From an uncultured Caldilineaceae bacterium (GTDB lineage Bacteria > Chloroflexota > Anaerolineae > Caldilineales > Caldilineaceae), in the NCBI GenBank assembly GCA_958295915.1, contig OY282381.1, forward strand, positions 4,610,722 to 4,674,721: a stretch of DNA of 64,000 bases. The letters run 5' to 3'. The position numbers and the translations under genes were made by a program. Position 1 is the stretch's first letter; every line of letters starts with the position of its first letter. Shown piece by piece: positions 45,645 through 54,536 of this stretch. The notes under the pieces were generated by a model. It saw nothing but the letters and a program-made list of their open reading frames with translations. It ran no database searches and was not told where the DNA came from.

Positions 45645-46370
45645 ATGTTGAAACTCAACGTCAACAATATCTGTAAAAACTTCGGTGGCCTGCAGGTGCT
45701 GAAGGATGTCTCCTTCTCCGTGGCAGGGCCGGAGTTGATCGGCCTCATCGGGCCGAACGGGGCCGGCAAAACAACGCTGACCAACATCCTGGACGGGGCG
45801 CTCAAGCCCTCAAGTGGAACAGTCTATATGAACGGGGAGCGTATTGATACGCGACCGGCCTACGGTGTTGCCAGAGCTGGCCTGGGCCGCACTTTCCAGG
45901 TCACACGCGCTTTCCGCCGCATGACCGTGCTGGAAAACCTGCTCATTCCAGCTATGGCAATGCGCGCCACCGCCCGTAAACGGGACTTTGAACAGAAGGC
46001 CCAAGAGGTGCTCGAATTCCTGACCATCGCCCACCTGCGCAACGAGTACGCCCGAGCCCTATCCGGCGGCCAGCAGAAGCTGCTGGAGTTGGGCCGCCTG
46101 CTTATGCTCGATCCGAATATGATCATTCTGGACGAACCGTTCGCCGGCGTTCACCCCCGGCTGATGGAGGTCATCTACCGCTATATCACAGAAGTCAATG
46201 CCCAAGGCAAAGCGTTCATCATCATCAGCCATGATATGGACACGATCTTCACCCTCAGCCGCCGACTATTGGTGTTGAATTATGGAGATCTCATCGCCGA
46301 CGGCGATCCACAGATAGTGCGGGAAGACCCTACAGTGAAGGCAGCCTATTTGGGTGAGGATGAAGAGTAA
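45645..46370 (+). CDS. livG: Branched-chain amino acid ABC ATPase, LivG type
   Basis: 241-residue ATPase with Walker A IGPNGAGKTTLTNIL, signature ALSGGQQKLLELGR, Walker B MIILDEPFAGVHP and switch His in IIISHDMD. The 74-bp gap before it carries a direct duplication, ctggactctatgtt, which creates two candidate ATGs 14 bp apart (45631 and 45645); only the second opens this frame, and neither has a clear Shine-Dalgarno. Its stop TAA shares one base with the livF start. Confidence 0.95.
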   Translation: MLKLNVNNICKNFGGLQVLKDVSFSVAGPELIGLIGPNGAGKTTLTNILDGALKPSSGTVYMNGERIDTRPAYGVARAGLGRTFQVTRAFRRMTVLENLLIPAMAMRATARKRDFEQKAQEVLEFLTIAHLRNEYARALSGGQQKLLELGRLLMLDPNMIILDEPFAGVHPRLMEVIYRYITEVNAQGKAFIIISHDMDTIFTLSRRLLVLNYGDLIADGDPQIVREDPTVKAAYLGEDEE

Positions 46371-47074
46371 TGCTCGCAATCAATGATCTGTACGTCGGAT
46401 ACTACCGGGATCTGAATATTCTGCAGGGCGTCAATCTGCAGGCGGAAGACGGCAGAATCACAACCATTCTCGGCGCCAATGGCGTAGGCAAATCCACCAT
46501 GCTCAAGGCCATCTACGGCTTCTTGCGCCCCAATCAGGGCCAGATTCTGCTGGACGACCAGAATATCATCGATGTGCCCACCCACGAACGCATCAATATG
46601 GGTATCTCCTATATTCCTCAGCAGCCAGGTGTCTTCCGCTTTATGTCCGTGGAGGAAAATCTGGAACTGGGCGCGTGGACCTTCAAAGGCGATAAGGCTC
46701 GCATTCAACGCAAACTGGCAGAAAACTACGAACGTTTCCCCGCTCTGAAGCCGCGACGCAAATCCAACGCCGGCGAACTCTCCGGCGGAATGCAGCGCAT
46801 GGTAGAGATCGGCCGTACGCTCATGACCGACCCAAATGTGATTCTCGTGGACGAGCCGACCGCCGGCCTGGCCAAGCTGCTTTCAGAAGAAGTCTACCAG
46901 ATGCTGGTGGACCTGCGAGACCGGGACGGGCTGACGATTCTGCTGGTGGATCAGGAAATTCGTGCCGCCTTGAAAATCGCCGATTACGTGTATGTGCTGG
47001 AACTGGGCCGCAATAAGTTCGAAGGGCCAGCAGAAGAATTCACAGATCTTGAAAAGGCATTCTGGGTTGGGTAG
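46370..47074 (+). CDS. livF: Branched-chain amino acid ABC ATPase, LivF type
   Basis: 234-residue second ATPase with Walker A LGANGVGKSTMLKAI, signature LSGGMQRMVEIGR, Walker B VILVDEPTAGLA and a switch-loop Gln in LLVDQEI in place of the usual His. LivF proteins commonly keep a Gln at this point (LVEQN), so this is not a defect. The ATG overlaps the livG stop by one base. With LivG it forms the ATPase dimer powering uptake of the ligands delivered by the five binding proteins. Confidence 0.95.
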   Translation: MLAINDLYVGYYRDLNILQGVNLQAEDGRITTILGANGVGKSTMLKAIYGFLRPNQGQILLDDQNIIDVPTHERINMGISYIPQQPGVFRFMSVEENLELGAWTFKGDKARIQRKLAENYERFPALKPRRKSNAGELSGGMQRMVEIGRTLMTDPNVILVDEPTAGLAKLLSEEVYQMLVDLRDRDGLTILLVDQEIRAALKIADYVYVLELGRNKFEGPAEEFTDLEKAFWVG

Positions 47075-47103
47075 AAAAGACAGCAGCAAACGGAGCTGAC
47101 ACT

Positions 47104-48042
47104 ATGACACGCGCGGCAACGGCTGAAATTCAGCAGGTCGCTGTCATCGGCGCAGGAACAATTGGCGCCAGTTGGGCAGCCTATTTCCTGGCCCGGGGGC
47201 TGGACGTAGCGGTCGTCGACCCCGCGCGCCCGGAAGTCGACGTGCGCCAAGCCATCGACGGGATGTGGCCGGCGCTGGAAAGTCTGGGCCTGCCGCCGGG
47301 GGCAGACCCGAGTCGGATGCGGTTTTCAGCAGCCATCGACGCCAGGCTGGCCAGCGCGCAGTTCGTGCAGGAAAATGTGCCGGAACATCTGCCGCTCAAA
47401 CAGGAGACGCTGCGCGCGCTGGAAGAGGTCATCGGCCCGGAGGCAATCGTCAGCAGCAGCGCCTCCGCGCTGCTGGCGTCTGAGATTCAGGCAGAGGCCC
47501 GGCATCCGCAGCGGGTACTGGTAGGGCACCCCTTCAATCCACCCCATCTGATTCCGTTGGTGGAAGTGGTCGGCGGAGCGCAGACCGCGCCGGAAGCGGT
47601 ACGCTGGGCGCTGGACTTCTACCGCGCCATCGGCAAGACGCCTGTGCAGGTGAAGAAGGAAGCCGTCGGCCATATCGCCAACCGGCTCACGGCCGCGCTC
47701 TTCCGGGAAGCGGTCCATCTGGTAGCGGAGGGCAGCGCCACTGTGGAAGATATCGATACCATCATCGCCCAAGGGCCGGGCCTGCGCTGGGCATGGCAAG
47801 GGCCGTTCACCACCTATCATCTGGCCGGCGGCAGCGGCGGCATCGCCCAATACCTGCATCATCTGGGTCCAACCCAGGAACTCCGCTGGCAGACCCTGGG
47901 AAGCCCGCAACTCACAACTGAACTGGCCGCGCAGATCGTGAGAGAGGTCGAGGAGATGATGGCCGGGCTCTCCCTGACCCAACTCGCCCAAACGCGGGAC
48001 ACAGGACTCATAGAGTTGCACCGGCTCAAAGCTCTGCGGTAA
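47104..48042 (+). CDS. 3-hydroxyacyl-CoA dehydrogenase-fold protein (lambda-crystallin/L-gulonate or carnitine dehydrogenase-like)
   Basis: 312 residues. The NAD site is VAVIGAGTIGASWAAYFLARG, followed by QENVPEHLPLK, a catalytic-region SSSASALLASEIQ, and the His-containing GHPFNPPHLIPLVEVVGG. The C-terminal GPGLRWAWQGPFTTYHLAG matches the lambda-crystallin/L-gulonate 3-dehydrogenase and carnitine dehydrogenase branch more than true fatty-acid beta-oxidation enzymes. It starts at the ATG at 47104, 29 bp after livF and so possibly in the same transcript. It may oxidise a beta-hydroxy acid derived from an imported ligand (inference). Confidence 0.85.
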   Translation: MTRAATAEIQQVAVIGAGTIGASWAAYFLARGLDVAVVDPARPEVDVRQAIDGMWPALESLGLPPGADPSRMRFSAAIDARLASAQFVQENVPEHLPLKQETLRALEEVIGPEAIVSSSASALLASEIQAEARHPQRVLVGHPFNPPHLIPLVEVVGGAQTAPEAVRWALDFYRAIGKTPVQVKKEAVGHIANRLTAALFREAVHLVAEGSATVEDIDTIIAQGPGLRWAWQGPFTTYHLAGGSGGIAQYLHHLGPTQELRWQTLGSPQLTTELAAQIVREVEEMMAGLSLTQLAQTRDTGLIELHRLKALR

Positions 48043-48155
48043 TTTTTGATCGCAAAGCGGGGCGCGCCCTCTGGGCCACTCAGCAACGCTGGGGCGAAGA
48101 GACCCTGCCAAGATTCGATCTGCGCACCGTATTCACACTTTTCGAGAGACGGTCT

Positions 48156-49391
48156 ATGTACCCAGCTAAGCGCACAACCTATTTCAATCAGTCGATGATT
48201 CGGGAGATGGCCCGACTGGCCATCGAGCACGACGCCATCAATATGAGTCAGGGCTTCCCGGATTTCAACCCACCGGAGGTGATCGTCAACGCCGCAGTGG
48301 AGGCCATCCGTGGCGCAGCCAATCAGTACACAGTCACATGGGGCTATCCACCCCTGCGTCAGGTGCTGGCGGAGCAGTATACCGACCAATTGGGATGGAC
48401 AGTGGACCCGGATGCCCATATCTGCATCGTCTGCGGTGTGACAGAAGGCATCACCACCACCCTACTCGCGCTGCTGAATCCCGGCGACGAACTGATTATT
48501 CTGGAACCGGCCCACGAAAACTTCCGGCCCTCCGCACTGTTGGCGGACGCAGTGGCGCGCCCGGTGGTTCTGGAGACACCCGGCTACCGTATCGACCCAG
48601 ACCGTTTGGATGCTGCCGTCACACCCCGCACCCGTGCCCTACTCCTCAACACGCCCCACAACCCTACCGGGCGCATCTTCGACCGCGCCGAACTGCAAGC
48701 GGTAATCGAATTCGTCAACCGACACAATCTCATCCTCATCACCGATGAAATCTACGACCGCATTCTCTATGACGGACAAGAACATATCTCGCCAGGCAGC
48801 CTTGACGGTTTGCTGGAACGCACCGTGACGATCGGCGGGCTGGGCAAGAGCTTTGCCGTGACCGGTTGGCGGTTGGGCTATGTAATCGCCCGCGAGCCGC
48901 TATCTGCCGCCATCCGCGTAGTCCATGACTATTCGACAATCTGCGCGCCGACCCCGTTACAGGCAGCCGCAGCTGTCGCCCTCAGCCAACCAACCGACTA
49001 TTATACGCGATTGCGGGAGGAATATGCTGAACGGCGCGAGGTGATGATGGAGGTGCTGGATGCCGCCGGCTTCCGCGCCACTCGACCCGAAGGAGCATAC
49101 TATACGCTGGCCGACTACACGCGCATCGATGCGCCCCAAGCAAAGTGGCGCTCAGACCGTTTCGCCCGCTGGCTGACGACAGATGTGGGGGTCGCCGTGG
49201 TGGCGGGGATCAACTTCTACACAAAGGACAGGGACAAGTACGGCGACGGTATCGTGCGTTTTGCCTTTCCCAAACGTATCGAAACCCTGCAGGAGGTAGC
49301 CAAACGATTGGCGACGATTGGACAGCAGGCTCCTCCCGACCTGGCGCGAAGGCGTTCTCTCGCGTCTTCAAATCCTGCTCCGAGAAGATAG
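48156..49391 (+). CDS. PLP-dependent class I/II aminotransferase
   Basis: 411 residues, fold-type I. Features: INMSQGFPDFNPP, NQYTVTWGYPPLRQ, NTPHNPTGRIF, DEIYDRILYDG and the PLP-Lys in GGLGKSFAVTGWRLGYV. The substrate Arg is likely in the C-terminal GIVRFAFPKR. The pattern fits the MetC-unrelated AspAT-Igamma subgroup that includes kynurenine/methionine aminotransferases. It follows the amino-acid transporter and the hydroxyacyl dehydrogenase, consistent with use of imported amino acids. The last ~20 residues (PPDLARRRSLASSNPAPRR) look like a non-conserved tail. It is convergent with the giant membrane protein gene. Confidence 0.9.
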   Translation: MYPAKRTTYFNQSMIREMARLAIEHDAINMSQGFPDFNPPEVIVNAAVEAIRGAANQYTVTWGYPPLRQVLAEQYTDQLGWTVDPDAHICIVCGVTEGITTTLLALLNPGDELIILEPAHENFRPSALLADAVARPVVLETPGYRIDPDRLDAAVTPRTRALLLNTPHNPTGRIFDRAELQAVIEFVNRHNLILITDEIYDRILYDGQEHISPGSLDGLLERTVTIGGLGKSFAVTGWRLGYVIAREPLSAAIRVVHDYSTICAPTPLQAAAAVALSQPTDYYTRLREEYAERREVMMEVLDAAGFRATRPEGAYYTLADYTRIDAPQAKWRSDRFARWLTTDVGVAVVAGINFYTKDRDKYGDGIVRFAFPKRIETLQEVAKRLATIGQQAPPDLARRRSLASSNPAPRR

Positions 49392-49463
49392 TCCCCTAGG
49401 CGACTGCTCCCCGTACACCTTTCCAATCTGCCGGACATGTGCCGGAACAGCGCCGCGAAGCAG

Positions 49464-52400
49464 TCATCTCTGAAAATCCGCCAAGAGTAGCGAATCCGCG
49501 CCGGCATGCGTCAGGATTCTGGGCGCGCCTGGTAAAGTTATATCGTACACACCCCCCATCAGTCGTATATTTCCCGCGGGCAGAGTTGAGGGTACAGACA
49601 GACTGTAGCTGACCGTTGCCGCCAAAGAATCCATATCTAACGGCGGATCGAGCTGAGCGAGCAGCCCGCCCGACTCGTCGATCAGATGCAAGAAGAGTTT
49701 TTCGCCGCCGCTCAGAGATGTTGGATCTCCGGTCCAGTCCAGATGGACAGTCAGAATACCGCCGGCTGGCAGTGTATCCGGCGCAATCTGCGCACGCGCC
49801 AACGTCAAGCCGTTTGTAAACGCAACATCGAGCCGACGCCAACCCTGAGTGTCCGGTCGGGTATACAACTGCAGAGGCCAGGAGCCGACGGAATCCTGGG
49901 CAGCCAGCCGATAGGTCGTGGAAAGTGCGTCCTGTGCAATGCCGGTCGCATCCCAATTCGACGCCAATTGCACCGGCAAGAGAATCCGCCGCACCCCAGC
50001 ATCCCGCAGCGCTTCAACAGCAGTCACTGCCCCCTCGGCATCGTGCGGGCCGGGCGGCAGTACAAGGTGCCCAATCTCTCCTGTATAATAATACCAGAGC
50101 ACAGCGTCAGGGAAATTCCGCGCGATGCGCACATCAGCAACAGGGAGTCCACTGCTCCAGCGCTCCAGAGTAGCTGCCAGCTCCCGCCACCCCAGGGTTT
50201 TGCTGAACGCTGGGTCAAAGTAGTGCGTCCGTAAGCTGAACAGATTGCCGGCGACGATGACGAGAACCAGACAGATCGCCGCTACATGCCCAATAGGGAT
50301 CTTCGCTAGGATGGTTGGGCCGTCAATACAGGGATCAGCAGCCCAACTTCTCCATCTCCAACCCAACCATTGCTCGACACGGTTGCCGGTTCTTACCACC
50401 CCCACAGCCAGCATGAGCAGAAAGGGAGGCAGAGCGGCGATCAAATACCGTTCGTCGAAGATCGGCCGCTCTAGCGCGCTGCCCCAGATTGCCAGCAAAG
50501 GCACAAACAGGTACACAAGCAAAAGAACCATGGCCTGTGGCCTATGGTTCGTCGTGGTGTTTCGGCGCGCGGCGAAGAGCCCGCTGAGAATACCGGCTAC
50601 GATGACGCCGACACTCAGGACTCCGCCATCGAACTGCCAGATCTTGTCCGGCACGCTTTCCCCCAGGGCCAAAACGCCGAGCGACCGCCACAGCATCGCC
50701 CCCAATGCCGGCGAATCCCCATTGCCGTGGTAGCCAACCAATGTCTGCCAGGCGACGATCACCCACGGTGTGTACAGAGCGGCCACCGCGCTCTGCACCC
50801 CTATCCAGCGACTTAGCAACGGCTGCCGCAAGTGTCGCTCGCGGGTCGTCAGCAACTGCGACAGCGCATATAGGTTCTGGGCAAGAAGGACGAAAACGGC
50901 GAAGTAATGGGTGTGCAGGGTCATAACCGTGCAGAGAATATAGCCAGCCACTGCCCGCCAGGTGGGCCGCCTGATGATCTCCAAGGCCAGCGCGGTGCTG
51001 GCAGTCGTAAGCGCCAGACTCAGCGTATACATGCGGACATCCTGGCTGTGCCAGACCGCGTAGGCATTCACAGCCATCAGAAAACTGCCTAACAGGGCCA
51101 CAGACGCGCCCAGTCGTAGTTGCCTTGCCAGTCGGTAGACAAGCGCGATGGCCGCAGTCCCGGCCAGAGCCGGCAACAACCGCAGAGCGAACTCACTGCT
51201 CCCGCTGACTGCATACCAGACGCGCTGCAAAAAATAGCTGCCAACCGGATGAGGTTCCCGGAGAGAGAGAGTATCCTGTACAATTGTGGCGAACGAATTC
51301 AAGCTGAAGAAATAGCCGAAGGCCTCGTCCCCCCGAAGCTCCTGAAAATCCAGCCGGAACAGGCGTAGCGCAAAACCGAGGAGGAGAATAAGCAGGATGC
51401 CTGCCCGAGGAAAGAGAATAGGAGTGAGTAGAGAGCGAGCGCCTCCCACTTCTATTCTCTCGCTAGAGTCCGGGGATGAAGAGCGCCACTGATTTTTTAC
51501 AAACGCCCAACTCCGTCGCCAGGCCCGCTGAACCGCCAGAATCAGCGGATGGCGAATAGCGAACAGCAGCCCCGCCCAGCCAATTCCGCTGATCGCCAGA
51601 CCCCATCTTACACTGCTGGGACGATAAGCCAGCTCCAGCGTGCCAACGCCGGCAGGGACAGGCACGCCCAGAAATGCATGATGGGCGCGCAATACCGGCA
51701 GTTTGTGGTCAGTACGGGGCACTGGTAGCTCGGACGGTGCAACCTCCCCGTTTTTGGGCATCGCTGCGTCATTCGACCGACCACCAGTCACTGGCTTCCA
51801 GACAGCCCGCCAGCCGGGCATCCAGTTTTCGCTGATGAAAAGCAGACCAGGCTGGCTGCTTTCAATCCGAATGCGCATTTGCGCAGGGCCTATGCCCTCG
51901 GCGTGCAGAGAAGCAGTGCCTCCTGTTCCGAAAGTCAGTCTCCCGTCGCGCCAACCGTCGCCCAATGTTGCGGCATGGTCTGCCGCGATCAGGATCTCTG
52001 ACCTGGGATCGAAACTGTGATCCCCCAGCAGCGCACGCGCGGTTTCGTCGTCCGCCTGCCGCACTTTTTGAGCCCACCAGAGCCGCGGGGAAACCGAGTT
52101 GAGATGATGCAAATATGTAGTGTCCCCTTCCTCCCGAGAAAATTCTGCTACGATGTGACTCTCAACGAATAACTCCTTCCGCCAGGTGAGAACCGTCCCA
52201 ATGCCGGTCAGTTGCCACATCTGCCCCAGTGGAAAATCAACGAACAGAGCGTTGTAGGTGGAAAGCCGCAAAGGGCTGCTACCCCACACATCCTCCCAAC
52301 CGTTAAATAGTCCGCTACTTTCCGGCAGACGAAATTCGTTGTAGACCCGTGGCGGGAGGGCATCCCTTTCAGTAGCGGCGCGCGCGGCCCGAAGCGTGGC

Positions 52401-54008
52401 GGCCGCCTCCGGTGACGCCAGAGCAGCCCGTATTGCCGGCCCATTCGCAAGATTCGTCGTGTAATTGGCGATGAATAGATCCACGACCAGCACAGGGAAC
52501 AGCAGCAGCAATCGCGTGCGAGAGAGCCGCTCCGCGCCGCACAGATAGGCAAATGCCGCAGCAAAGAGAACGGTCTTGCCGCTAAGAAGGAGAAACCCTG
52601 AGCTAGAAGCATCCACGCGCGCCGGCAGTTGCCACAATAGGAAAAACACCACAACGCTAAGGCCGACCGTAGCCAGAAACCCCCAACTCAGAGACTTGCG
52701 CCACCGAGCGGTCAGAGAGGGCAACAGGGCCAGCCCATAGCCACTGAGGACGCTCAGGGAAAAAGCAACGAGATAAGCTGCCCGTTCCTGCCCCCGGAAG
52801 AGGAAACCGCCCGGCGCGTAGCGATAGAAAAGGGGGTAGATAGGCCCATTTTCACCGTAGGAAAGCAGTAGAGCGACCCCACCACAGATGAGAAAGAAAA
52901 AAGCCGCCGGGCGGGCGAAGGAATCGCCACAGATTCGAGGAGAAAGGGCAGAGAGGAAGCCAGGTGACAACAGTGAGGCGACGGCCATCAGAACCAGACC
53001 CAGCCCGGCGATACTTACATACTGAGGTGAAAACTGGGTCAGGATGCCCGGCAGCAGCAGTTGCCATGTATCCTCCAGAGGGAAGCCACCGCTCAGTTTG
53101 TGATAGGGAAGAGATGAACGCACAGAAAGCCCGGTGAATTCCAGGGCTGGCCATAGCTGCGCCAGGCTTAAAACGATGAGAACAGCGATGTACGCGATCA
53201 CCCGGCCTACGAACTGCAGAGATCGCCCAAAATCGAACGCGCGCGCTATGACCGCAGACCGGTCCGCCCGACCCGAACCCTGGTGACGCGATTCAACAAC
53301 GCCCAGAGCCAACATCCAGCCTCCCACCGCGTAGGAGAGAAACAGAAATGTCTGGGGATGGCCAGCGTAGAAGGCGACCGCGTGGACAGCGGCCGCCATC
53401 AGCCAACGACGCCAACGATTGAAGCATGAGCGCCCTTGTAGGGGCAACCCTTGTGGTTGCCCGGAACAGGCGCAGACGCCAACCCTACAAGGCAAAAGGA
53501 GTAGCAGAATCAGCGGTAGCCAGACTGCCGTGCGCAGAACTCCCAGTTGCAGGGGCGGATACCCGGTGAGGAAACCGGAGAATCCGAAGACAAGCCCAGC
53601 CGCAAACGCAGCCATCCGCTGGCCTGTCAGTCGGCGTACAAGCAGATAGGTGAAGGCGCATGCCAGAAATAGGTGCAGGGCAGCCTCCACCTGTAGCCAG
53701 AAGAGTCTGCCCGTGGCGCTTCGCTCGAATCCCGTCAGCAACAGCAGAGCGTTGCTGATCGGATAGAACACCGCCGATTGGGCATCGGCCAGGAACGGGT
53801 GGCCGGCGTTTGTGTATGGATCCCAGACAGGCAACCGTCCGCCCAGAAGCGCGTCTTGCTGGAAGAGGCTGAAAGGCAAGAAATGTTGAGTGAAATCGCC
53901 ATCAGGGAAGGTAGCCAGCCTCAGCAGGTGTGGCGCAAAGAAGAATACAACCAGAGCTCCATATGCGAGCGCAACCGGAAAGGCCGACTGGCGTTGCGGG
54001 CGGTTCAT
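49464..54008 (-). CDS. Giant membrane protein: YfhO-like domain fused to a PMT/ArnT-like (GT39/83) glycosyltransferase
   Basis: About 1514 residues from the ATG at 54008 (MNRPQRQSAFPVALAYG); a TTG at 54053 would add 15 residues. Residues 1-~850 resemble bacterial YfhO membrane proteins: FPDGDFTQHFLPFSLFQQDA, LPVWDPYTNAGHPFLADAQS, many helices, and a luminal domain ending before SSVRWGLAISGIGWAGLLFA. From about 860 a second GT-C unit begins, with the acidic LRGDEAFGYFFSLNSF, EPHPVGSYFLQRVWY and ALRLLPALAGTAAIALVYRL of dolichyl-phosphate-mannose/ArnT-type transferases. The C-terminal ~250 residues are a soluble beta-rich region. Two palindromic repeats are translated within it (53435-53491 and 51731-51775). 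It probably transfers sugar from a polyprenyl-phosphate donor outside the cytoplasmic membrane. Confidence 0.85.
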   Translation of the reverse strand: MNRPQRQSAFPVALAYGALVVFFFAPHLLRLATFPDGDFTQHFLPFSLFQQDALLGGRLPVWDPYTNAGHPFLADAQSAVFYPISNALLLLTGFERSATGRLFWLQVEAALHLFLACAFTYLLVRRLTGQRMAAFAAGLVFGFSGFLTGYPPLQLGVLRTAVWLPLILLLLLPCRVGVCACSGQPQGLPLQGRSCFNRWRRWLMAAAVHAVAFYAGHPQTFLFLSYAVGGWMLALGVVESRHQGSGRADRSAVIARAFDFGRSLQFVGRVIAYIAVLIVLSLAQLWPALEFTGLSVRSSLPYHKLSGGFPLEDTWQLLLPGILTQFSPQYVSIAGLGLVLMAVASLLSPGFLSALSPRICGDSFARPAAFFFLICGGVALLLSYGENGPIYPLFYRYAPGGFLFRGQERAAYLVAFSLSVLSGYGLALLPSLTARWRKSLSWGFLATVGLSVVVFFLLWQLPARVDASSSGFLLLSGKTVLFAAAFAYLCGAERLSRTRLLLLFPVLVVDLFIANYTTNLANGPAIRAALASPEAAATLRAARAATERDALPPRVYNEFRLPESSGLFNGWEDVWGSSPLRLSTYNALFVDFPLGQMWQLTGIGTVLTWRKELFVESHIVAEFSREEGDTTYLHHLNSVSPRLWWAQKVRQADDETARALLGDHSFDPRSEILIAADHAATLGDGWRDGRLTFGTGGTASLHAEGIGPAQMRIRIESSQPGLLFISENWMPGWRAVWKPVTGGRSNDAAMPKNGEVAPSELPVPRTDHKLPVLRAHHAFLGVPVPAGVGTLELAYRPSSVRWGLAISGIGWAGLLFAIRHPLILAVQRAWRRSWAFVKNQWRSSSPDSSERIEVGGARSLLTPILFPRAGILLILLLGFALRLFRLDFQELRGDEAFGYFFSLNSFATIVQDTLSLREPHPVGSYFLQRVWYAVSGSSEFALRLLPALAGTAAIALVYRLARQLRLGASVALLGSFLMAVNAYAVWHSQDVRMYTLSLALTTASTALALEIIRRPTWRAVAGYILCTVMTLHTHYFAVFVLLAQNLYALSQLLTTRERHLRQPLLSRWIGVQSAVAALYTPWVIVAWQTLVGYHGNGDSPALGAMLWRSLGVLALGESVPDKIWQFDGGVLSVGVIVAGILSGLFAARRNTTTNHRPQAMVLLLVYLFVPLLAIWGSALERPIFDERYLIAALPPFLLMLAVGVVRTGNRVEQWLGWRWRSWAADPCIDGPTILAKIPIGHVAAICLVLVIVAGNLFSLRTHYFDPAFSKTLGWRELAATLERWSSGLPVADVRIARNFPDAVLWYYYTGEIGHLVLPPGPHDAEGAVTAVEALRDAGVRRILLPVQLASNWDATGIAQDALSTTYRLAAQDSVGSWPLQLYTRPDTQGWRRLDVAFTNGLTLARAQIAPDTLPAGGILTVHLDWTGDPTSLSGGEKLFLHLIDESGGLLAQLDPPLDMDSLAATVSYSLSVPSTLPAGNIRLMGGVYDITLPGAPRILTHAGADSLLLADFQR
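51731..51775. repeat. Degenerate GGCGCAAC-type element inside the giant membrane protein gene (copy D)
   Basis: cggacggtgcaacctcccc here is near-identical to cggacggtgcaacctccca at 58608-58626. The 19-nt centre (51744-51762) has the same length as in the other copies, and the right arm (gctgcgtcattcg) has decayed. It encodes about 15 residues (SNDAAMPKNGEVAPS) in a polar luminal segment. Confidence 0.6.
53435..53491. repeat. TAGGGGC palindromic element in frame inside the giant membrane protein gene
   Basis: CTTGTAGGG (53435-53443) and CCCTACAAG (53483-53491) are perfect 9-bp inverted ends of a 57-bp element, exactly 19 codons. Read on the minus strand it adds a Cys/Gly/Gln-rich stretch (PCRVGVCACSGQPQGLPLQG) at about residue 172-191 of a membrane protein, between a hydrophobic run ending LLLLL and RSCFNRWRRW. 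Confidence 0.85.
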
Positions 54009-54536
54009 CTGTCTGGTACCGGCTCGTGGGTTGCCGCCCGTTCGTGAGCGCAAAGCCTTGCTGCGGTTCCTGCTCCGTAAGAGGAAGCCGTGAAGACACT
54101 GTTTGGCGCAGCCACTTCTAGCTCTGGCGTCCGACGCGTAGCGCCTGTTTGAATTGCCTCTGGAAATACCTTTTCAGACCAACTACAAGATGAACTAGCT
54201 TGCCAGTCCCAGAAACAGTGTAAACCCAATAAGATTAGCGCCCGCAGACTGACGATACCTGCCAGAGGAGAGAGAATGCCTCTCGCTTCTCTTCTCTCCC
54301 CCCTCTTCCCTACGCATCGGCCGCTTGAATGGCTCTGCCTCCCATTGGGAGAATGCGCCATCCAACCAACCATCTTTGTCGCCGAGTATATCCCATGCGT
54401 CAGGCCGCAACAACCTTTCGGCGTTCTGATGCTGATCCAAAACGTAAGGGAATTATATACTTAGGCTATTGGAGCGACCATGACATAAAAACCAGTGGGG
54501 AGTGGTCAGAAATAGCAGTGACCACTCCCCACTGCC
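54009..54536. other. Non-coding gap between the giant membrane protein and pdhA-like genes
   Basis: About 530 bp without a credible gene. It holds a pyrimidine/purine repeat (agagagaatgcctctcgctt, about 54266-54285), a string gaatggctctgcctcccat near 54327 that resembles the 108-bp array spacer (gaatggctccgcctcccat), and the 16-bp hairpin at 54493-54534. No convincing promoter for the membrane-protein gene was found. Confidence 0.6.
54493..54534 (-). terminator. Perfect 16-bp hairpin after the E1 alpha gene
   Basis: CAGTGGGGAGTGGTCA (54493-54508) pairs perfectly with TGACCACTCCCCACTG (54519-54534) across a 10-nt loop, three bases beyond the stop of the E1 alpha gene on the minus strand. A following U-tract is weak (ggtttttatg on the minus strand), so it is a probable terminator or mRNA-end stabiliser. 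Its sequence also belongs to the recurring CAGTGGTCA string family. Confidence 0.65.
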
